From: Aquilaria yunnanensis
Lineage: Eukaryota > Streptophyta > Magnoliopsida > Malvales > Thymelaeaceae
Assembly (NCBI GenBank): GCA_039654915.1
Contig: CM077594.1
Location: 103,988,893 to 104,052,892 of the forward strand
DNA: 64,000 nt
Reading direction: 5' to 3'
This document shows, one piece after another, positions 35,375 to 47,650 of the stretch. The translations under genes were made by a program, and so were the position numbers. The stretch's first letter is position 1, and the number at the start of each line of letters is the position of its first letter. Under the pieces are notes generated by a model, which saw only the letters and a program-made list of their open reading frames with translations, had not been told where the DNA came from and made no database searches.

Positions 35375-35948
35375 TCCTCTCTATGTTCTCATTTTCTCAC
35401 TAGAAAATTCTGGCTAAAGGGTGAGGCAGAAGTTCTTAGTTTCTCAACTCTATCCGATAATCTGAGTTGCCACTTTCGTGGATCCTCTCAGGTTTAGATC
35501 ATCTTCAAGCTTATAATAATTAAGCTTGAAGGCAAATGATGACTTAGGAGTTGCCACTCTGTGGATCCTCTCTTCAAGTCGTCCTCTGCCTTCAATCATA
35601 ATTGTTGTAATCTACCGGCCTCGATCCCTGGTGATATGTCCGGATAATCCAATAACGTGTTTTTCAAAATATGTTTTTAAAAGGTTTTTCAAATGATCTT
35701 CAGAAAAGATTTATTTGTGTGGGAAAGTCCTGGAGAATGCCTCCTGGAACTCTGGTGCTCGGGGCCTGATGCTTATGGAAAAGTTGGCTAGAGCTTATGA
35801 GTTCATTGTGTATTCTTGGACTATATCACAGTTAATCTTTCCTGTTGATTTCCAGAATCCTGCGTTTCTCGTAGTTATACTTATCCTTGGTATATTGGGC
35901 TGGAAACTGTCTCGTGCCACGGTAAAACGTACCATAGAGCAATTCATT
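35375..35948 (+). repeat. Pararetroviral leader, right arm of the inverted repeat
   Basis: This follows the promoter as a viral leader would. It is repeated in reverse at 29974-30565, with about 4.8 kb between the arms. The two match closely with scattered substitutions and small gaps. After GAGCAATTC the flanking sequences differ. Confidence 0.9.
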
Positions 35949-35966
35949 CAAGAAGCGATCACTTGA
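35715..35966 (+). pseudogene. Short leader-region frame with a membrane-spanning stretch (also at 29951-30211, minus)
   Basis: Both arms keep the same frame of about 80 codons (first ATGs inside at the MLMEKLARAYEF region). It contains a hydrophobic run (PAFLVVILILGILGW) followed by basic residues, as in a single-pass membrane protein. The ends differ because each arm is cut at a different place. It may be the start of the missing upstream viral reading frame or a short leader ORF. The frame is open from an upstream TTG, not an ATG, so the true start is unclear. Confidence 0.4.
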
Positions 35967-36664
35967 CTAAAATGCAATCAAAGTCCATAAAAAGAGTAGA
36001 AAGAAGGTGATCATGTTTAGAAAAGCAACCAGAAAAAGTAATGGTTACAAATCATGAACAGTAACTGCAGGTTTGTTTTATAATATAATACTTGAAATAT
36101 AATGTGAACACAAGTTACTAATTATACAAAAAGATACCAGGGGTCGAACTAAAAAAGGGCTAGTGTCGCTCAATCCTCTCCTAAAATTATAAAATACCTG
36201 TAAGTTCCTTTGGAATTTAAAAATAAATGCATTCTGACATTTTCTTAAAATTGATCAAATTCTCTTATAAAGACTATAGTTTAAGAAAATATTTGTTTTA
36301 GCTCATCCTTGATAAAAAAACCTTTATCCACCCTAAACGATACCATTCAACTTGAAACATCGACAAGATTTACAAATGGAAAACTTTATTGTGATGGGCT
36401 ATAGACATGATGGCTCAATCTAGGTTATCCATTTTTGTAAGATTCATGTGGGACTATTCACATCTGTGACATGTCACACAATCTTGGTCCTTTATAGATA
36501 ATAGATAAGAGCAAAGACCAAGAATCACTTAACCACAACAATGAAACTCACCCCTAAATGAGATAATAAGATGATTGGCTTCTAGTAATGCTTGTCGGTT
36601 CAAGTGGCTAAGAGCTTTGATTTCTTTTAGTTAGCAAGGTCTTGGCTTTTAATATTGTGAATAG
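35967..36664. other. Intergenic, nothing recognised
   Basis: AT-rich sequence after the viral block. No open frame, RNA gene or repeat was identified. Confidence 0.4.
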
Positions 36665-37747
36665 TAGGGATGTAGCCAGGATTCGCGGCAATGGGGGAGG
36701 GGCGGGGTGGGGCGAAAACGTGAGTGTGAGCGGCTTGTTAGCTATTGCTATAAAAACAAAAATCTAATACTTAAGCAAACATAAAATATGAGAAATTTTT
36801 ATATCCTTCAACTAATTTACTTAAGAATAACAACAAATACTCTCAAACTTACTCTTCTACTTCTTATTAAAAATCGGACAAGAACAACAATGAAAAGAAA
36901 TTTTTTATCATGATGATTTGGGAATCACAAGGTAATTGGATTTAAATCAACCTAAAATTATGCAAAAAAAATTATAATGATAAACTTGTTTGTAATTAAT
37001 ACTAACTTTTGTCTATGTTTCTTTACATGTTCTCCAATAACATATACAAACAAGTCAATCACATAAATATTAAGCACAATACGCAATGTTCCATTACCAT
37101 AATTCTCATTTCTCAAATAAAGTAGTATGAAGATTCAATTTCAAGAATAGAGGAAACTATAAACCAGGAACCGGAAACATAGGAATTAGGATCTTACATC
37201 TTAGCTTCACTGTTGACCGATTTAGTACACTTTATTTACAAATTCGAGTGAGCAATTAATAAAAAAATAAATAATTAAAGGAAAGGAAAGGAAAATTGAG
37301 AAAATGCCCAACCTCTGTCGTGACTCGGCTGCCAAACGCATGGTTGCTTTCTCCAAAAACTCAGACTCGAAGTTGAAGGCGGAGATGGATAGAAGAAATG
37401 TCGGCAATGAAGAGAAGAAGCTCAAGCTGGCTAGGTCACTGTTGTCCGCCGGCGAACTAGATCGAAGAGAATCATCGTTGCTGCTGAAGAATAAAAGGAC
37501 AAAGCATCAGAGCCAGGAGGAGCTGGGCTTGGTTCGTTCACTCGCAACTCGCGATCTCCGTATTTCTAATTCTGGTTCTAATTAAAACTTTTAAAAAAGG
37601 ATAACATTTGCAAAAGTCCCTAATTAATTTTATAATTTACAAAAAAAAAGTACCTAACTTTAATATTGTTATAATTTTTATCCTATTACATACTACTAAT
37701 AAAATTTTTAAAAAAATTTAGGGGGGCGACAGCCCGTCCCTGCCCTA
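36665..37747. mobile_element. Possible non-autonomous transposon with G-rich end and a 93-codon frame
   Basis: The left part TAGGGATGTAGCCAGGATT is followed by a very G-rich stretch (36690-36716). The right part has GGGGGGCGACAGCCCGTCCC and ends near CCCTA. This looks like two decayed ends of one element, but no target duplication was found. The enclosed frame 37304-37585 (starts MPNLCRDSAAKRMVAFSK, Lys/Ser/Leu-rich) has no recognised domain. Confidence 0.35.
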
Positions 37748-37980
37748 AGGTAGCTCCGTCTCACTGAATGGAACAAAGAGGTGCCAGGAGAGCAAGGTCT
37801 TGGATTTTAGTATTGGATGTTGAGAAACTCAGGAATATTAAAAATTCTATGAAATCCTTAAGAAAAGGGTTACTGAAGCAAGGAAGGAGCTGAGGGAAAT
37901 TCGAAAGGCTTTGTGTCAAAATAGACATAATGAGGGAGTGCAAATTGAAGAAAAGGAGGTAAGAACAGGACTTGGAGATT

Positions 37981-38340
37981 TTTTTTTTAATTTTTTGTGA
38001 CAAGAAGAGATTCATTAAACAAACAAAGAGAAGAGTCTTAATTAAGGTTGATTACATGTAGGCTGATTCATGCAATTAAGAATTCCTGAAGTGGCTCTAT
38101 TGCCAACCGAAATAGTCCCGGTAACTGTTCTACCTATCATATCAGCTAAAATTAAGTCCACAATACAACCAGGGCACTGCAGATAAACTATTGTCCCTTC
38201 AAAAGTTTGATTCGCAGCCATCCTTGCCAGCCAGCCACAAAGTTTCCTTCCTTATAAACATGTTGTGCTTGAAACCACCTGTATGCTGTTCCTGAGATAC
38301 TAGGTAGAAGACACATATAAAATGGCTAAGGGAGGCTGAC
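37981..38340 (-). pseudogene. 3' end of a LINE (L1-type) retrotransposon with A tail
   Basis: On the minus strand one frame reads through HVYKEGNFVAGWLARMA, the usual RNase H tail motif of plant LINE polyproteins (HVYREGNxxADWLA), and stops at 38042-38044. It is followed by a short 3' UTR ending in an A-rich tail (T-run on plus at 37981-37989). The rest of the element is missing, as usual for 5'-truncated LINEs. A plus-strand stretch at 37860-37975 resembling another LINE ORF2 piece lies next to it but is too weak to call. Confidence 0.55.
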
Positions 38341-38344
38341 CACA

Positions 38345-39099
38345 ATAGTAGGTTTTTTACGCTAAATTAAATCAAAAGAGAAGTTCTATAAAGATATGGC
38401 GGATTGTAGATGAATCTGGGGGCTGTAATTACAAATGCCGAGGAGGTCAACAGACAATTCTAAGTTTCTGCCAAAATTAACTAAAGAAGAGACGTGTCAT
38501 GTGTGCGCCAAATTTTATCAGGCAAAGAAGTGATTAACTAAACAAATGAACGTGTTTTTTAAAGTCATTAAATGAATATGTTCATCAACAATATGAATAA
38601 ACGTATCCATGAAAAATATAAACAAATTTAAATGTCAAAAGGAACAAATAAGCAAAATGTAAAATATTAGGAACAAATAAACTTAAAAAAATAAATAAAT
38701 AACTGAAAGAAAAAAAAAACAAATAGATGGACATTAATCGGACTGTTCTTAAATACAAATAAATGAACAAGACTTTATTTGTTTTCATTTATTTAACTTA
38801 AACAAATATAAAACTATATTCATGCTTATTTATTAATTAAATAAATGAATATAAATGAACTCTCATCAAACCATATACAAATATTTCACCAAGTATTCTA
38901 TTTATTTATAGCCTTAGGTTTTACATCTATTTACATATATACACACACATTAAGGGACGTGAATTTTTTTTTTTTTTTCCTTTGTGACGTTTGCCTTCTC
39001 AAAGGAAAGGACGCTGTACTGTTTCCTCTGAGTGTTGATTTCTTTCACCCGGTTCACTGTACAAATTTGGGTTGAGTTGGCCAGTGAGACAATGGGACG
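38345..39099. other. Intergenic, very AT-rich
   Basis: Repeated AAATAAATGAA-type sequence between 38560 and 38860 that looks like decayed simple repeat. No gene was identified. Confidence 0.4.
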
Positions 39100-39515
39100 C
39101 AGTGGCGGAACCAGGATTTTTGGTTCGGGGGGCAAGCCCAGAGGAGAGTCGGCGGAGCCCGGAGGAGAGAGACGACATCGTGGTTAGGTAAAGCTGTAAA
39201 TTGGGACTAATTCACACTAATTCAAAGCTTAAGGAGCAAATCGTACGAGTTGGAAACGTTTGAGGACTAATAGTACATTTAGGCCATGTTAGAATATCCT
39301 CTTTAGAGGGAATAACTACTCACTGGGTCCCTACTTTCTTCAGCGCCTACCTTATTGCCCCCCATCTTTATATTTTTTCACAATATTTGGGGGGGTAAAA
39401 TGCACACACAATCCTTAACTTTTGACAAAATCATCAAATTACTACCCCATATTTACGTTTTTTCAAAATTCTCGGGGCTGATGAAGGCAGGGGTGGAATC
39501 TCCCCCGCCGTCTAT
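39100..39515 (+). mobile_element. Second copy of the dispersed repeat seen at 4860-5266
   Basis: It begins CAGTGGCGGAACCAGGATTT. Matching to the reverse complement of 4860-5266 is clear as far as about 39475; the remaining end is diverged. No TSD or inverted terminus is clear. Confidence 0.65.
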
Positions 39516-40450
39516 ATATACCAACGGATTTGGTTCAATATTTGTGGAGATTAATGAGCTGGCATTTTCTCCTTAATATTGAGAGGCGAAAGAAAATTGT
39601 GCTTCGCCGTACATTATCCCCTCAAAAAACACACTATTAGTCCCCAACTTTAATTATCATAAATTTGTCCACAAACTCCATTTTATTTCAAATTAATCTA
39701 TAATTAAGAATTCGCTTCATATCAATCCCTTGCCCTCTGTAAGAGTAATATTAAGTTGTCATAGTTATAATTTATAAAGAGGAAAAATAGATAATTTAGA
39801 TGGTTCATTAAGGCATGAACTATCAACAAAATATGACATAATTTTAATTTATTGAAAGACAGTTACAGAATAGTTACATAAACTATCTAACATTTACATA
39901 ACTATCCGATATCAACTTTTTAAAATTATAGTTTAAATTGTTTAATAATTATCTTCCAACAAACTCAATCCATTCCATTATTTGTTGATAGTTAATTAAC
40001 TATTTGAAATATCAATTTCTTCTATTTGTAAATTGAGCTTTTGTCAACTCAATCTTACCTAAGACTAGGAATTAATACGTAATGAATTCTAAAGTTTTGG
40101 AACCCATTTGAAACAAAATAGAGGTTGATAATCAATTTCAATAAAAATGAAAGATTTTGGACTAACTGTGCTATTTACCTTACATCATCCATTGCGTTTT
40201 CCTGGGTTTCAGAGTAGAGGTATAAAGGGGTCAAGCTTGGGCCAAAGCTCACTAGGCTCGAGCAAAGTCCTTTAAGTTATCGTGCCTACTCGGGTTTGAG
40301 CTCAAATTACTCAAACCCGAATTTTGAGTCTCGAGCTCAGCTCAAAAACCTATCAAGCTTAAATGAAGGACCATACATAACTTATTATGTTTAATTTAGC
40401 AATTTAAACCACTAACTCTTTGATTAACTAGATAATTAAAGTATTATATA
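39516..40450. other. Intergenic, with a decayed repeat
   Basis: AT-rich. From about 40220 to 40370 there are repeated CTCGAGC / GGGTTTGAGCTC modules of the kind found near hAT-type element ends, and similar modules recur at 40850-40950. No boundary could be set. Confidence 0.4.
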
Positions 40451-40789
40451 CTCCCTCCGTCCCATTTTAAATGATACATTTTTTTGGTTATAGAGATTAA
40501 GATATGTATAATTTATCTTATTTTTTACCTTTTTACCCTTGAAGCTAAAATAAGAAAAAAAAATTACATTAGGTTCTATGTATGACAGTTTAAATGAGGA
40601 TTAGAAAAAAAAAATTTATTTTGGACTTTATTCAATTTTTTGGTTTTGTACTGAGAGAGTTTAAATAAAAGTAGTAATGTAAAATAATTATTAAAAACTT
40701 TCCAAAAAGAGAAACAACTCATCTTTTTAATTTCTCTTTTTAAGACAGCTTAAAAAGAAATATTTATCATTTTTTTAGGACAAAGAGAG
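40451..40789. mobile_element. Stowaway-type (Tc1/mariner) MITE, 339 bp, TA target site
   Basis: The left end CTCCCTCCGTCCCATTTTAA is the common plant Stowaway terminus. The right end on the minus strand, CTCTCTTTGTCCTAAAAAAA, is its diverged partner. TA flanks both ends (40449-40450 and 40790-40791). AT-rich interior with no coding. Confidence 0.85.
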
Positions 40790-40954
40790 TATGTTATTTT
40801 TGAAGGCCCATTAAATCCCTTAACAAAAGGGGCAGGCTAATTACAAGCCAAAGCTTGGCTCTTTAAACTGTCTAAATCCTTTTTAGGCTTCAGTTCAATA
40901 TGATTTAACTTAATAAATCTCAAATTAAGCTTGGGCTCGAATTACCTGATAAAG

Positions 40955-42408
40955 CACTACTAAAAAAAAATCATTTTCTAACGGCCATTTCTAACGGCCT
41001 TGTGTTGGAAAATTGAAAATTTCCAACGCAGAGCCGTTGGAAACCGGGCCATTGGTAAATCATGCATTGGAAAAAAAATTCCAACAGGGCAATGATAAGC
41101 TGTTGGTATTTCCAACGGCTTTTTTTTTGGAATTTTTTTGAATAATGAAATAATTTTCCAATGGTTAGGACCATTGAAAAATTGCCAACGGCTCAAGCCG
41201 ATAGAAGTTTAGCCGTTGGAAAAATATTTCAGGAAAATAAAAATATATATATTGTTAAATAATTTATATTTATTATTTTAGATATACAAAATTATATTTT
41301 ACATTAGTTCAAAAAAATTAAAACTATTATTACTTAGATTATATTTACATTATTAAAAAATTTTAAAAATCAGAAAAATACAAAATCTAACAAATCTAAC
41401 ACAAAATCAATCAAACCAAAAATAAAACAGATCTAACCATAATAAAAAATAAAAAATCCACCAAATCTAGAGTAAAGATTAAACATACGAAATAAAAAAT
41501 ATAAGAACAAATCTAAACATACGAAAGAGATATAACCAAAATAAAAAAAAACCAAACAAATCTGAATAAGAAATCAAAATATTCGAACAGATCTAAACAA
41601 AAATCAAAAATAAAAAAACATAACAAATTTCAACCCCAAATTGAAAATCCGAAACAAATCTAAACATAATCAAAGGCCATCTTTTCCGATCCCATCCCTT
41701 CTGGTCACCGAAGAAGGCGTGGAGGCGAGGAGGACGTGGAAACAACAAAGACGGACGGACTGAGGACAGGCCGATGGGCTGCACGGACAATGGACTGGTG
41801 AGGCCAATAAGCACGACGGCTGTGGAGGCCGAAGCGTGAAAAGAAGAAACGCTCCATATGAGGCCGATGAGCACAGTGGAGGAAAGGGGCACTAAGAGGC
41901 ACCAGCAATTGAGGAGAAAAGAGAGGGAGGACGTAAACAGAGAGGGCTGAAAGGATGGAGAAAGGGTCGAGAGGAGGGGGTGAGACGAAGACAGAAGACG
42001 AAAAGGGCGCGAGGAAGGGGAGAAGCTGAGAGGAGGGAGAGGGAGAGACGGAGACGGAGAGGGCGAGATAAGGATAAGTATTAGTATTTATAGCTAGGGT
42101 TAGTAATATATATATATATATGTATGTATGTGTGTATGTATGTATGTATGTATGTATGTATGTATTACTATTATTATTATTGTTATTTACAACAAAATAT
42201 TTTCAAAATATTTACTTTACTTTCTAAAATTGTACAATAAATATGATAAATATTTTATATATGATATACATACGTATGTACATACATACATACATACATA
42301 CATATCAATACAAATATATATAAATATCAATGTAATATAAATATACATATTATAATTATTTTTATTTCTTATAATGCGCGCGTGTGTGTACATATATATT
42401 ACTATAAC

Positions 42409-42443
<35 letters not shown>

Positions 42444-42808
42444 GAAATATTTAAATTTTTTGTTTCCAATGGCCTAATTCACAAGATGTTTTCCAACGGC
42501 TTAAGCTATCAAAAACAATATGACATACATATTTTCTGTTTCCAACGGCTTCACAAGATATTTCCAATGGCCTAGGCTGCTGGAAAAATTTACAAGATAT
42601 CTCCAACAGTTTAAGCCGTTGGAAATAATATGACTTACATATTTTCCAACGACCTAGGCTGTTGGAAAATTGTTCATTTGAAATTTTTTCGTGCTTCCAA
42701 TGACTATTTTTTTTTCATAGCTTACATTTTTTTAACAGTTTCTAACATGTACGCTGTTGGAAATTTTCAATGAATTGGCTGTTGGAAAAAAGGATTTTTT
42801 TAGTAGTT
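40955..42808. mobile_element. Non-autonomous CACTA element, 1,854 bp, TSD AAG
   Basis: The left end CACTACTAAAAAAAAATC and the minus-strand right end AACTACTAAAAAAATCC are inverted repeats. AAG is duplicated at 40952-40954 and 42809-42811. Subterminal zones (40980-41225 and 42460-42790) are filled with TTTCCAACGGC / GCCGTTGGAAA modules in both orientations. The interior has a purine-rich segment (41690-42060) and (ATGT)n/(ACAT)n and (TTA)n microsatellites (42118-42165, 42280-42302, 42411-42441). No transposase. Its subterminal motif is unrelated to that of the larger CACTA element, so it belongs to another family. Confidence 0.88.
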
Positions 42809-42811
42809 AAG

Positions 42812-45800
42812 GTTTCACTTGTTTATACCGTTATTTGAGAGGAGGTGGAGAAGGGAGTCTGAATTGGTTTTGGGAAGAGTGTCGCTGATCTCCCTGTCAC
42901 CTCCAGTCTTCCTTTCTTCATGGAAAATCTACTCTCCTTTCTTAGCTAGCGGCCCCTCCCCTCCATGACCGATATGCTGGTTGTTACTGAGCACAAAAGC
43001 CTCATCATCCCTCTGCCCATTGCCAATTTATCTGTTTCTGCTTCTACTTATGCTCGAGATTGATCTGTTTTGTTAACTTAAACTCCTAAAAACCCATCCA
43101 ACTTCCATTAATTTCCACTTAAAACTCCTAGCGTCATTATATACTTCCAAGACTCTTCCAATAACTTTTAATTATTTGCTATTTTGATCTCTTAACAACC
43201 TTTTTCTGCACTCCCATTAGCCAAACCAGTATCCAAGCAACTAGCCAGCGGCTAGTTACCTTGATAATCACAATATCGTGCACAAAGCATCAAAATCCAC
43301 AAATGTGTGGTTGACATTTATTATAAGAAAATGTATATCAGCCAACCCAAACCCATATTTAATAAGCGCATTTAAATTTAATGCGAAATTGATGTTATGT
43401 TTACTTTACTTTGAAGTCAAGATAAACTACGAGGCATTTAATTTCAGGCAAAATCCATCCGGGTAAAGTTAACCCTAGTGTTCCAAGTTGATATTGATGG
43501 GTTTTTTTTCACAATCAATATGAATCCGGTTCACGATTATGTGATTGATGATAAATATAATTAGGGAAAATTACTTAACAATAAAGATAATTGTTCATAT
43601 CGATCTCATAATAGTTAAATAGTTTTTCCTTCCTTCTTACATTAATTACTTTCCTGACATTTTGTAAATGGAGTCCTAATTATGTCATCATCTGTTATAA
43701 TGATAAATTTTTGCTTATAAAGTGATGTGAGACCTGCGTAATTAATTATGTGGCTTCCCATTTATCAATGACACTGTTGGAGGACGGATACTGCTTATTT
43801 TCTTTTTAACACGTAGATGGCTGATGATCTTGGATTACATCATTTTAATCCTTCAAATATTATTATTGCTGTTGTTTTGGTGCAACACATTAGTCGGTCA
43901 AACCTTTTCAAAACCCTAATGATGCCTCTAATTTAGCTTCAGCCCTACCTTACCCTTACTCACATCTAGCTAGCTATGAATATATAAGCCACAAGAAAAC
44001 AAATTTGATTCTCATTGGCTGGTGGGTGACAAGAGACACCCATATATTTTCCCAACTGCAACAAACAAATCAGGTTTTGGCCGCATCTCCTAATCCTCAT
44101 GTCATATGCTGATTTGGCTTTGCATCCATTAAATGGGAATCCTAAGGTAATTTAATTTATTCCATGTGATTTGAGGATTATATGGGAATAAAGAAAAGCC
44201 AAAGACCGGTAGTGGAGGTAGCCGATATATATAGGCATAGCTAGGATCTTTTCTTTGGACTTTGCTTCACTGGCAGTATACTTTCCATCCTTTCTCATTT
44301 CATAATTATTAATTTGCCGTAACGCTAATGTTTTTCTTTTTGGATTTAGTTATTAATCTCCTCTTTGTTTTAATAATTTAATTTACAATTAGTAGGAGCG
44401 ATGTCAACATATATGGCTGGCTGGTGGGTGTAGGAACCCCACACTGACACAGCTTTGAATCTCTCTCATCTACTTGCTTCTTTTCTTTATTGCGTTTTCT
44501 TATCTACTATTTCCACTATCTTATTATTATTATTATTATTATTATTATTGTGTTTCATGCATGATCACATTAAAGCAAGCATCTTAATCCTGCTACTATT
44601 TCTTGCCCTCCTTTTTCTTTATATAATTATATGTATCAATTCATGAGATTGAAATGATATATACATACCTAAATATATCAATTTTCACATACCGAAATAA
44701 GGTTCTATTTTCAATTGGCACATATTAGTGGAATATTTATATTTCAATCGAATTGCAGTTAAATATTACACTTTATCTCGCTCAAAACAGCAGCAGTATT
44801 GCAAAGAGCGTTGAGGAATACTCTGTAGGAAACTAAAGAACAAATAACAAATTAGCATCCATTCGTTGATTGTCCGATATTATTTATAATGAATTAAAAG
44901 TGGTTTATTTTCATATAAGGTCAGTTCGGTTCGAATTAATTCAGCCGAATTAAATGTTGATGGGACCAAGTTAGGCTGAGTGAGTGGTCAAGTAAGGTGG
45001 AAACAAGTCAAACCAAGTCGAGCTGAGTCCAAGCATCTCGTGATCAAAACTCAATTCATTAAGGATTTTCTTAACTTAAGCTCGGGTTTGATAAGTTTAA
45101 TAAATAGGGTTCGAAGCTCGGCTCAAGAGGGTTTGGGTTCAACTTAGTGATTCAATAGACTTTAAACCCGATTTAAGATTTTAGCTCAATTTGAAAAGTT
45201 TATTAGGGTTATTAGGGTGGGATTATTTTTTTATAATTATATTACAATATTATATTATCAAGAAAGATTTGATCTAAACATTATCAAACTCGAAGCTTAG
45301 CTTGTTAAACATTTGAATCCTATATGCAACTCAAGTTTAGAGTTGAGGCTCATTAGACTGAGTTTCATGATTAAAAAAAATTTGGACTTTGAGATCAAAT
45401 AGTTTAATAAGCGGCTAATTTGTTTCCATCCCTAATTTTGTGCAACTCACTTTTGGAAATAGAAGTAATAATCACTTTTGAAATTCACACTAATTACGGT
45501 GAAGATAATTGGGGGAGACCGTTATTACTAGCAATTTGCAGGGTCGAAAAGTGGGCCATGCCCGACCCAACCAGATATATACAAATGAATTTGGCACCAT
45601 TAAGTTTTTATTTTTTTTAAGTTATACATTTTAAATATTTAAACTAAAAAACCCATATGAAAACACACCAACCACTTGAGGTAGGGAAAATTATAATTTG
45701 ACAGACAATAGATATGACAACATAATTTGAACTCTTGAAAACGTAAAATCAGCATTGAGTTTTAAACTTAAATGACTCAGACCAGATAGTCACGTTTGTA

Positions 45801-46880
45801 ATTTGTCATATAATTGGGATTCTTGAAGCAGCAAGAATGTCATTTTAAGCGATAACAAAAGTGAAGGTTATAAATGAGATAGTGAACCTAACCATGCAAT
45901 TAATTCTTTTCATTCAAAGCATGGTAACAATTTTATCCAACAATTTTGGAAACTTACATTTCCTCCCCTACTCATTTGAGTTTGACCAGCTGTTGAAATT
46001 TTAATTTAAAGTTTAATTTAAATTATTTAATAATTATTTTTTAATAAATTTAATTTTTTTAAATTACTAACAATTAATATATAATTTAAATTATTGATCT
46101 TTTATATTTATATGCAAACGAGTCATTTTTTTTCATATTGGTGTTGAAAAAGCAGTGGGAAACCAGCTGTTACTTGTTTCCAAATTTGAAGATAAAATGT
46201 AAATAACACCAAGTATTCGTGAAAAAAATGAAAGTGATCCAAAGCATGTATAATTATTTACGTGGGCAGGTGAATCATTAGAAAACATGAATATGAAATT
46301 TAACCTACATGACAATCTTCAAAATTATGTCATTTGGAGATGTCCAAGAACTAGGGCTTGAATAAAAGGTACTTTCATTGAATTTCTCACATGTAATGCA
46401 TTTATTACCTTTCTCTCAAAATTTGCTTGTAATTGACTCAGCTGTATAAAAAATAAGCTAGAAAACAATTTGGAATACGGTAGTTTATTAAATGCACGTA
46501 ACAAACAAGATCTCTTGTTCTTTCTCAGGAAGGTCCAACTGTCTAAAGCTAAGACAAAAATACTTTCTTTTCTTTTCTCTCTTTTTTTTTATGGCCAACA
46601 ATGAAAAAAAAACCTGCAGATGCAACAAAGTTCAACAAAATAGCTCAAACAAGAGTACTAACAAATTAACATCGACATTCTCTCATTTTAAACTATTAAT
46701 ACTTTATCGGGAAAAAAAACAATTGAGCCAAAACTTAATGATCATTTTATTTTATTTTCCTTTTACCATCTAGAAGCTTCTGGGGAAAACGTGATGTATT
46801 AGTTTTATTTAATTAAATTTCAACTTTTATTTACTATAAGTAGCTTCAATTCACTAGATGCTTGTCAGTAAATATTATTT
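42812..46880. other. Long intergenic stretch, mostly nothing recognised
   Basis: AT-rich DNA with a (TTA)n microsatellite at about 44521-44549 and a decayed repeat at 44930-45434 (listed separately). Short open frames have no motif and no codon character. No tRNA, rRNA or convincing microRNA hairpin was recognised by eye. Confidence 0.4.
44930..45434. mobile_element. Decayed hAT-like repeat, right end preserved
   Basis: The right end, read on the minus strand, starts TAGGGATGGAAACAAATTAG, a frequent hAT-type terminus in plants. The interior has TCGAGCTGAGTCC and AAGCTCGGGTTTG modules. The left terminus is missing, and no TSD can be checked. Confidence 0.35.
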
Positions 46881-47610
46881 GCATATTAAATTTCTGTGTT
46901 GAGTAGGAGTGAGAGTGAATCTGTTACAGCCAAGATGCCCTGTCCAGGAGGCAGAAAATAAACCACTCTCACGTCCCAATTTGCAGTAGCAGACAACAAT
47001 TATACTACATTACAACTGCTTTACAGCCCACAAAAACTGAAACATGGAAAAAGAAAACCCCAGAAAAACAGAAACCCCACAAAACTCCGTAATACCCCCC
47101 TTCTGTCTTTCTGTTTGTCTCTCTTTCCCGTTTACCAATCATTCTCATATCCTTCCCTTCTACTTCAAATTCGCTTGAAGCTTCTTCCTTTTTTTCTTTC
47201 TTTTGCCCCCTCTCTATCTGAAACATCTAATTAAAGAACAAAAGGGATTTTCTCTACTTTTTTTTTTTTAATCTTTATTCATGTATGTATTGAATTGGGT
47301 GGTTTGGTTGGGGGAGTTTTTGTGTTGTGTGTGATACACAAGGAGGGAGGGACGTGCTGTCGGCGCGAGGTCACTTTCTGTCGGCATTGTCTGTATCCAA
47401 CGATGATTCTCACTGGATTACTAATGTTCATTTATTTTGTTACTGTTCATTAAATTTTTTAAGTATTTATTCAAAAGTTAGACCGGGAAGAGGAGAGAGG
47501 AGAGAGGTCAGGTCAGGTGGTGGATGCTTTTGCGAGTATGATTCGGTTTCATTAATTTTGCAGCCCTGAACCAGAAAGCTGTCTCTGTGTTGTGTGTGTG
47601 TGCGTGCCTC

Positions 47611-47650
47611 TTTTTTTTTTTTTTTTTTTTTTGGGGGGGGGGGGAGGGGG
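47611..47650 (+). repeat. Homopolymer pair: T run followed by G run
   Basis: About 22 T then about 12 G, one A and more G. The G block could form a quadruplex on the plus strand and is prone to slippage. Confidence 0.9.

Larger units (their letters stand above)
29951..35966 (+). mobile_element. Endogenous pararetrovirus (Caulimoviridae), rearranged and inactivated
   Basis: The order on the plus strand is an inverted leader copy (29974-30565), an ORF1 pseudogene with coat-protein-like, zinc-knuckle, protease, reverse transcriptase and RNase H parts (30645-33962), an ORF2 pseudogene (33964-35154), a 35S-like promoter (35259-35345), then leader sequence in the forward direction (35375-35966). 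There is no integrase, LTR pair or tRNA-Met-type TGGTATCAGAGC primer site, so this is not a Ty3/gypsy element. One long polyprotein plus a separate downstream ORF recalls petuvirus- and florendovirus-type genomes, an inference that needs a tree. No movement-protein domain was seen. At least five nonsense codons and the terminal rearrangement mean this copy cannot express its proteins. Confidence 0.85.

Noticed and set aside
41593..41908. 99-codon minus-strand frame with Ser/Pro/Arg content
   Set aside because: Lies in the purine-rich middle of a non-autonomous CACTA element and has no recognisable domain.
46492..46773. 93-codon frame with Lys/Asn/Phe runs
   Set aside because: Simple composition from T- and A-rich DNA, no motif, no splice partner.
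47005..47226. 73-codon minus-strand frame, Lys/Glu-rich
   Set aside because: Antisense to the pyrimidine-rich promoter/leader of the kinase gene; composition effect.
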